This document shows, one piece after another, positions 58,251 through 64,000 of a stretch of DNA of 64,000 nucleotides. The translations under genes were made by a program, and so were the position numbers. The first letter of the stretch is position 1; each line of letters begins with the position of its first letter. This DNA comes from Pleodorina starrii (Eukaryota > Chlorophyta > Chlorophyceae > Chlamydomonadales > Volvocaceae). Location of the stretch: assembly GCA_030267565.1 (NCBI GenBank), contig BRXU01000021.1, positions 2,450,501-2,514,500 of the forward strand, written 5' to 3'. Below the pieces are notes generated by a model, which saw only the letters and a program-made list of their open reading frames with translations, was not told the DNA's origin and searched no databases.

Positions 58251-61200
58251 ATGGATGCTTTTGCGTTGCTTACCGGCGGCGCAAATTTCGATCGGCGGCG
58301 CTATAAGAAGGACATTGATGCCTTCAACCCGAAAGCGGGTATGTGGATACCATCAGAATCGAAATACTCTGACAGAGGCATGATGGCGCTGTGCAACACG
58401 ATGTGTGAAGGCTGTCGGCTTCCGTCTGACGTCAGTTGCCCCGAATGCAAGCGCAAAAGCCACCTCTTGGGACATGCTTCCTAATTTGATAGTACACGAG
58501 TATGGACTAATGAAGTCTTGGACGAGGCGCCTTGCGAGATTCATACCCAGACCCCGACACGTACTCGCACGCCCTTGCTGCCACACACACACACCCTGCC
58601 CCTGCCGTTCCGCTCGACGGCTCGTGCCACTTGCTTGCCCTCTTTGCTCTCTTGCTTCCCCCAATGTGCCCCAAGTTACGAACGCCGCGGCGCGTGAGGC
58701 AGAGCTCGCAGCGGCCAGGAGGTCTGGCGCCGGAGGCGCGGGGGGCGGCAGCGGCAGCAACAAGCGCAGCCGCGCCAAGGCGAACGCCAAGAAACGGCGG
58801 CGCCTCACCTCAGGCGGCGCCTCCGGCGACGGGGAGGATGAGGGTGCGTGGCGCCTGGCTGTTGTGGGGGCCCGCGACGTTGCACTGCCGTGTCTCCCCG
58901 GCTCAACACTCGGACGACACCTGTCTCGAGGGTGGTTTCGGAGCGGCACTCCGCGGAACTTGGTTAGACCCGCTTACCTCAAATGCGCCGGCGCGGTGCG
59001 TCAGGCCGGGGGCTGCCATCCGTGCGGGGATGACCCAAATCCTATGCATACGGGGCGCGACGCGGTGTCTTTAGGAAAGCCAGCGCGGTCACTTGGCACA
59101 CGCAAGGGCGCTGGTGCCCTGGCCCCAAACGCACACTCCGACCTGTTATAAGACGCCTCCTGCGGGGACTACCCTGCGGGGATTCCCTCCTTCTCGGCCG
59201 TGGTACAAGGTGGACGTCACGGCCCGCTACGGACAGCCTGCCTTGCTGCGCCTCCAGTCGTGATACCTCGGCCGTGGGTTATCTGCCCGCCCGCGTCGCG
59301 ATCCCCACCCCACCACGTGTGTGTGTCCGTGTCCCGTGTGTGTGTCCGCGTGTGTGTCCGCGCGCGCGTGTGTGTGTGTGTTCCCTGCTGCTGCCGCAGA
59401 TGACTCTGCGGACATTTCATTGTTCTCGCGGGGCCAGGAGGGACAGCTAGGCTCGGACAGCGGGGACGGCGACGGCGGCAATGACAATGATAGCGATGGC
59501 GGCGGGGCGGGGGCGGAAGAGGCCGACGACGACGAGGAGGAGGAGGAGGAGGAGGAGGATGGCAGCGAACAGGGAGAGGAGGGCGAAGAGGAGGAGGAGG
59601 AGGACGACGACGACGACGCTGTGGTGGATGGCAGCGACGGCGACGGAAGTGAGGAAGGGGAAGAGGAGGCGGAGGCGGAGGAGGAGGGGGGCGCGGATGC
59701 GTTGGTGCGACGGGGCAGCGGCGGCGGCGCGACGACGTCGGGGCGGCTGGCTGAGCTGGGGCCGTTGGTGGATGACGTGATCCCGCAGGTCAGCACCAAC
59801 GACCCCTTTGAGGAGGCCAACCTCATTCGCAAGGTGAGGTTCTTGCTGGGGCCGTGGCGATGGCGGAGGTGGTGGCGGAGGTGGTGGTGGTGGTGGCGGA
59901 GGTGGTGGTGGTAGCAAGAGAGGCTGCGGGGGGCAAGAGGAGGTGTGGGAAGTACAGGGAGCGTGGCGCGGGCCCTTGCCACACGCTGAATCTGGGTCGG
60001 GGTTTGGGAGGGCTGGGGTGTGTATCGGGTTGACCCGCCGTCGGTTTGGCGTGAAGAGGAGTGGCAGCTACCAGGCTCGGCACGCCGCTGGTACCCTCGG
60101 CCCGCTCCACCCAACACCGGCAACACGCCCACATACACACAGGCGCAGACACACACGTGTCCCCGCTTCCGTGCCAGACCCCCCAATGCGCCCGAACCCA
60201 TTCGACCCCCCCTCCTTTCTACCACGCCCTCCCACCCCCTCCCACCCAGGCCCTCCGCATCAAGGTCACCGGCACCGACGTGCCGCCGCCCCTCAAGAGC
60301 TTCGCGGAGCTCACGACCAGGTACTGCCGTACTGCCGTACCCAGAGCCTGAAGCACCGCGAGCCATACTCTACACGACCTCTCGTGGCAGCTCGCCCGAT
60401 TCCCCCCCTGATTGCCATCCCACGCATCCTCACCGTCCTCGCCATCCTGACTCCTTGTAACCTCATCCATCTGCGTAAGCGCCCCACCTCCGTAACAACA
60501 GCCCCATCACCCCCCATCACCTCCTATGTGTGGATAACCCCCACTTCCGTAACCGCCCACCTCCGTAACCGCCCACCTCCGTAACCGCCCACCTCCGTTA
60601 CCCCTGCCCTGTTTCGACGGGCTGTTTTCGATGCCCTTCCTTCCAAACCGTTCCCCGCCCCGCCTGTCCCGCAGGCACAAAGTCAGCCGGCGGCTGGTGG
60701 CCTCCCTCCGCTCCTCCGGCTTCTCCAGCCCCACTCCGATTCAGCGCCAGGCCATTCCCGCGCTGCTGGCCGGCAGGGAGCTGCTGGCGGTGGCGCCAAC
60801 TGGTGGGTGGGTGGTGGTGGGGGGGGGTGGATGGGGGGGGTGGGCCGCTTGGGAGGAAAGGGACACGAAGGACCATTGCCCTGGGACGGGGCGGGAGCAG
60901 GGCCCGGGCAGAGGTGAGGGACAGCGCACGAGGAAAGGGGAAGCTGGGAGTCGCTGGGGCGCGGCCACGACGCTGCCAGCGGAGGGCATCAAACCCCGCA
61001 ACGCCCCTCTCCAGGACCTCTCCAGGATGTCACACACACCACCCGCCACCCGCACCGACACCTGCCCGCCGTTGGGCCCCCGTCCCTCTCCGGCATCGTC
61101 GCCCGATTCGCGATTCAATCGCGCCGAGTGTCACCTCTCCTGCCGCTCTCCCCCGCAATTCCGTGGCCGATTCCATTCCCCCCGCCCCCCCCGCCCCGTT

Positions 61201-63605
61201 CACGGGCTCCGGCCTATACGTGGATCAATCCCCCCGCCCCGATCCCGATCCCAATCCCGACACCGGTCGCGACCCCGGTCCCCAGGCTCCGGCAAGACAC
61301 TTGCGTTCCTGGTTCCGATTCTGGCGGGTTTGAGGTCCCTGCGCTCCCGTCTGGCGCAGTGGCCGCCCGGGGTGAAGGCGCTGGTGGTTAGCCCCACACA
61401 CGAGCTGGCGGCGCAGCAGGTGGGGGGGGTGTGGGGGGCGGAAGGGTGGGATAAAAGAAATCGGCCCGGGACGAGGGAACGCAACGTAGTTACCTCCGTA
61501 GTTACCGTAGTGTGGGGGTGGAGGTGGGGGGGTGGAGGTGGTGGGGGGTGGCGGGTGGGGGGTTTGAAGAGTGAATGTGGAAGAATGAAACACTATCTAC
61601 CAGCTGTTTCGACTACGGCACCAGCGCTCCAAGCCGCACCCACCTCGATCGTTCCCCTCCACCCACTCATCCGTCCCGTCCATCCACCCGGAGCCCCTCT
61701 CTCGCCGCCTCCATCCCCATCCCCCCCATACGCCTATTCGAACTGGTCAAGCTCGACCCCAACCCCACCCGCAAACCCACCCACATCCCCTCCGACCCCG
61801 CCTTCCACTCCCTCCCCCCCCTCGCCGGCCCGTTCCCTACCGCCGTCCCCGGTCCTTCGCTGCGGTCACCTTTTCCCTATAACCTCCCCTCCCCCTCCCC
61901 ACGGGCTCCGGCCTACACGTGGATAACCTCCCACCCCCCCTCAGGCCCGTGTGCTTAAGTTGCTTCTCCCCGGCACCGGCCTCCGCGGCTGTCTGCTGTC
62001 CAAGGCCACCGCCGCCGGCACCGACTTCTCCAAAGTTGACCTGCTGCTGGCCAACCCGCTGAGGCTGGTGGGGCTGCTGGGGGAGAAGAAGGTGGACCTG
62101 GGGGAGTGCAGGTAAGGGGGGAGTGAGGGGGCGGGCGCACGGGTGGGGGTGGGGAGGAGGGGTGCGGGAAAGGGTGCCTTGCCTCTGTGGAGGACTGTCA
62201 TACTCTCCCCTCTCGCTATCCGTGCATTACCCCACTGCCCCTCCCCCCTCTCTCACACATATCACTCCCTGACCCCCCTCTCTCGCGCACAAACACATAC
62301 CCATACACGCCCACACACTCAGGTACGTGGTCCTGGACGAGGCTGACAAACTGTTTGAGCTGGGCTTTGTGGAGCAAATCGATTCGCTGCTGGCGGCCGC
62401 ACAGCACCCGGACGTGGCGAGGGCGCTATTCTCAGCCACGCTGCCGGTGAGAAGAGCGTAGGAGCGTGAGAATGAAATGACATGAAGGGGTGGGGCCGTT
62501 GGGGACCAACGGTGGCGCCGCTGGGCCGCTCGACGCAACGCACCTTTCCCAGTTTTCCTTGGAGAGGGAGGGAAGGAGGTAGGGAGGGAGGGAGCCCGGG
62601 CCTGCGGTGGGGGTTCTTGTTCGGAGCGCGAGGCCCTCCGCTGCGGTGTCTTCATTACGCCCTACCCCCACCCCCCCACCCCACCCCCGCAGTGCCTCAT
62701 TGGTATATAATATATAAAGGAGCATATCACTCCCTGGAACCCCCCCCCCCGCTCCCCCCGCTCCATCCCCGCCCTGCGTTGCGTTCTCTCATCCCGGGCC
62801 GTTTTCTTTTATCTCCCGCCCCCTCGCAGGAGCGTGTCGAGGACCTGGCCCGCAGCGTGCTGCAGCAGCCCCTCCGCATCACCGTGGGCGTGCGCAACGC
62901 CGCGGTGGCCAACGTGCGGCAGCGGCTGCAGTTCGTGGGCCGCGAGGCGGGCAAGCTGCTGGCGCTGCGGCAGCTGTTGGCTGACGGGGGCCTGGCGCCG
63001 CCGGTGCTGGTGTTTGTGGGCAGCAAGGAGCGGGCAAAGGCGCTGCACCGGGAGCTGTTGTACGACGGGATCCACGTGGATTCAATCACGGCGGGACAGC
63101 CCCAGGCGGCGCGCAACGCGGCGGTGGACAACTTCAGGTGGGTGGGGAGGGCAGGGAGGAGGAGGGGGGACCAAGCACGATCAGGGCTGCTCACTCCCTG
63201 GACCCCCCGTCCCTCCGCTGCGGTGTCTTCTGATTGTCTGGGCGATTGGCCGCACAGCCGCTCCCACCCCACCTCTCCTGAGGCCAGAGACGTGTCGTTC
63301 CAGCTCGTGCAACCTCCCCATTCCCCTTCACCTCCTCTCCCCAACCAACCCTCTGCTCCTTCTCCCTCCAACCTCCCCTCCACTCCACTCCACTCCACTC
63401 CCCTTCCCTTCCCTTCCCCTCCCCTCGTCCTGCCCCTCCCGTGTACCAGGTCCGGCCGCACCTGGGTCCTCATCGCCACCGACCTCATCGGCCGCGGCAT
63501 GGACTTCATCGGAGTCAACACGGTGGTCAACTACGACTTCCCCAGGACCACTGCCGACTACGTGCACCGCATCGGAAGAACCGGGCGAGCGGGGCGCACA
63601 GGCGA
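58251..63605 (+). CDS. DDX52: DEAD-box RNA helicase DDX52/ROK1 (plant RH57 type), 3' end outside the window
   Basis: Nucleolar helicase for 18S rRNA/small-subunit assembly. Ten exons seen: 58251-58338, 58676-58843, 59400-59833, 60250-60320, 60675-60802, 61286-61419, 61945-62111, 62323-62446, 62830-63137, 63450-63605, all in phase. N-terminus [18 protein letters not shown] matches the DDX52 start (L..GA.FD.RR). A basic stretch and a long Asp/Glu run (exon 3) follow, then [18 protein letters not shown] typical of ROK1. Motifs: Q ([11 protein letters not shown]), I (APTGSGKT), Ia (SPTHELA, His for the usual Arg), Ib (ANPLRL instead of TPxRL), II (LDEADKL), III (SAT), IV ([11 protein letters not shown]), V ([11 protein letters not shown]), VI ([10 protein letters not shown]). 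The last seen exon ends after RAGRTG. Its donor is either GA|GTGCAC at 63605 or a GC donor, G|GCGAGT, ending at 63601. The C-terminal domain end is missing. Confidence 0.95.
59318..59385. repeat. TG/CG microsatellite in DDX52 intron 2
   Basis: GTGTGTGTCCGTGTC-type and CGCGCGCGTGTGTGTG runs, ending about 20 bases before the exon 3 acceptor. Confidence 0.9.
61201..61235 (+). repeat. Intron repeat family D, DDX52 intron 5
   Basis: CACGGGCTCCGGCCTATACG then TGGATCAATCCCCC. Confidence 0.7.
61449..61510 (-). repeat. Intron repeat family C, DDX52 intron 6
   Basis: ATAAAAGAAATCGGCCCGGG, ACGAGGGAACGCAACGTAGT, TACCTCCGTAGTTACCG. Confidence 0.75.
61836..61885 (+). repeat. Intron repeat family B, degenerate copy, DDX52 intron 6
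   Basis: CCGCCGTCCCCGGTCCTTCG, CTGCGGTCACCTTTTCCCTA, TAACC. Confidence 0.45.
61899..61932 (+). repeat. Intron repeat family D, DDX52 intron 6
   Basis: CCACGGGCTCCGGCCTACAC then GTGGATAACCTCCC, 12 bases before the exon 7 acceptor. Confidence 0.7.
62632..62668 (+). repeat. Intron repeat family B, DDX52 intron 8
   Basis: GGCCCTCCGCTGCGGTGTCT then TCATTACGCCCTACCCC; first of three different families in this one intron. Confidence 0.65.
62690..62737 (-). repeat. Intron repeat family A, DDX52 intron 8
   Basis: Reverse strand CCAGGGAGTGATATGCTCCT, TTATATATTATATACCAATG, AGGCACTGC. Confidence 0.75.
62774..62817 (+). repeat. Intron repeat family C, DDX52 intron 8
   Basis: CTGCGTTGCGTTCTCTCATC, CCGGGCCGTTTTCTTTTATC; it ends only 12 bases before the exon 9 start and provides the polypyrimidine tract. 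Confidence 0.75.
63208..63232 (+). repeat. Intron repeat family B, short copy, DDX52 intron 9
   Basis: CGTCCCTCCGCTGCGGTGTC then TTCTG. Confidence 0.6.
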
Positions 63606-64000
63606 GTGCACCTGACGGGAGGGAGGGAGGGGGGGGGGAGGGGGGGCGGAAGCAGGACGGTATGAGAGGGGGAGGTTATCCGCGTAGCGCCTGGCTTGGC
63701 CTCTGGGGGGTTGGGGTATTATCCACGTATAGGCTGGAGCCTATAGGGGGGTTAAGAGGTTGGGGGATTCCCAAGGGGGGAAAGGCGCGGATGCTGGGAG
63801 GGGGGAGTGGCGTTTGACTCAGGGGGTGCGACGAGGGACGCGGCGCTTCACACCCGCTCCAGCCCCGGGCGGGCCGGCCCGGCCCGGCCCGCCCGGCCCT
63901 CTCAGCTTCCTGGCACTTGGTGCTCCTTGGGGGCGGGAGGGGCCGCTGAGTGCCCCTTACCTAACTCCCGCCCCATTAACCACCACCAGCCCCCCATCCC
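63606..64000 (+). other. DDX52 intron 10, start of, running off the window
   Basis: No exon continuing the helicase (expected KAITFF-like) is visible, so the gene continues beyond the window. The stretch is G-rich and holds a family D copy. Confidence 0.6.
63709..63747 (-). repeat. Intron repeat family D, DDX52 intron 10
   Basis: GGGGTATTATCCACGTATAG then GCTGGAGCCTATAGG, reverse to the copies at 61201 and 61899. A weaker echo (GGTTATCCGCGTA) lies at 63673. Confidence 0.55.

Noticed and set aside
1..64000. tRNA, rRNA, CRISPR array, full transposon or viral genes
   Set aside because: I found no convincing cloverleaf, rRNA core, spaced-repeat array, transposase or reverse-transcriptase motif anywhere in the window.

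Overview
The window looks like nuclear DNA of a volvocine green alga (Chlamydomonas/Volvox relatives). The evidence is high GC, genes cut into many exons by G-rich introns, TGTAA poly(A)-type signals, an intronless PSAD gene whose product is close to Chlamydomonas PsaD, and a FOR20/CEP20 basal-body gene, which implies flagella. Twelve protein genes are supported. Most were assembled exon by exon: the coding pieces join in phase at GT-AG sites and recreate known family motifs.

Layout. 1-5 kb: PSAD (-) and a small tail-anchored-type protein (+). 6-9.3 kb: a one-exon gene (+) with a very low-complexity body and a C-terminal coiled coil ending in a p115/Uso1-like tail. 12-19 kb: an organellar-type methionine aminopeptidase (-, 7 exons) divergent from a CGLD27/DUF1230 plastid membrane protein (+, 5 exons). 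20-23 kb: FOR20/CEP20 (+, 6 short exons) converging on a plastid-type single-pass membrane protein (-, 4 exons). 24.5-36.5 kb: a 19-exon SMARCAL1/CHR18-type SNF2 annealing helicase (-) with an N-terminal GRF-like zinc finger. 37-44 kb: a 10-exon carotenoid-oxygenase homologue (-) in which three of the four iron-binding histidines appear to be replaced. 46-47 kb: an acidic protein of unknown function (+). 48.5-57 kb: a 14-exon HET-domain protein (-) with a possible prenylation tail. 58 kb to the end: DDX52/ROK1 DEAD-box helicase (+), cut off by the window edge.

The genes form no operon or pathway. Photosynthesis and plastid functions (PsaD, CGLD27, the aminopeptidase, a carotenoid-oxygenase relative) sit beside genome maintenance (SMARCAL1-like), ribosome assembly (DDX52), basal-body function (FOR20) and a possible self/non-self or stress signalling protein (HET).

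The strongest unexplained signal lies in the introns. At least four families of short dispersed repeats (called A-D here) recur in both orientations inside introns of up to five unrelated genes, and I did not see them between genes. Introns also tend to begin with G-runs in the sense strand and end with C-runs. One 15-nt microexon lies at the edge of a 580-bp GGGGA minisatellite. All family assignments come from reading the sequence and recalling family motifs; no database search or alignment was run.
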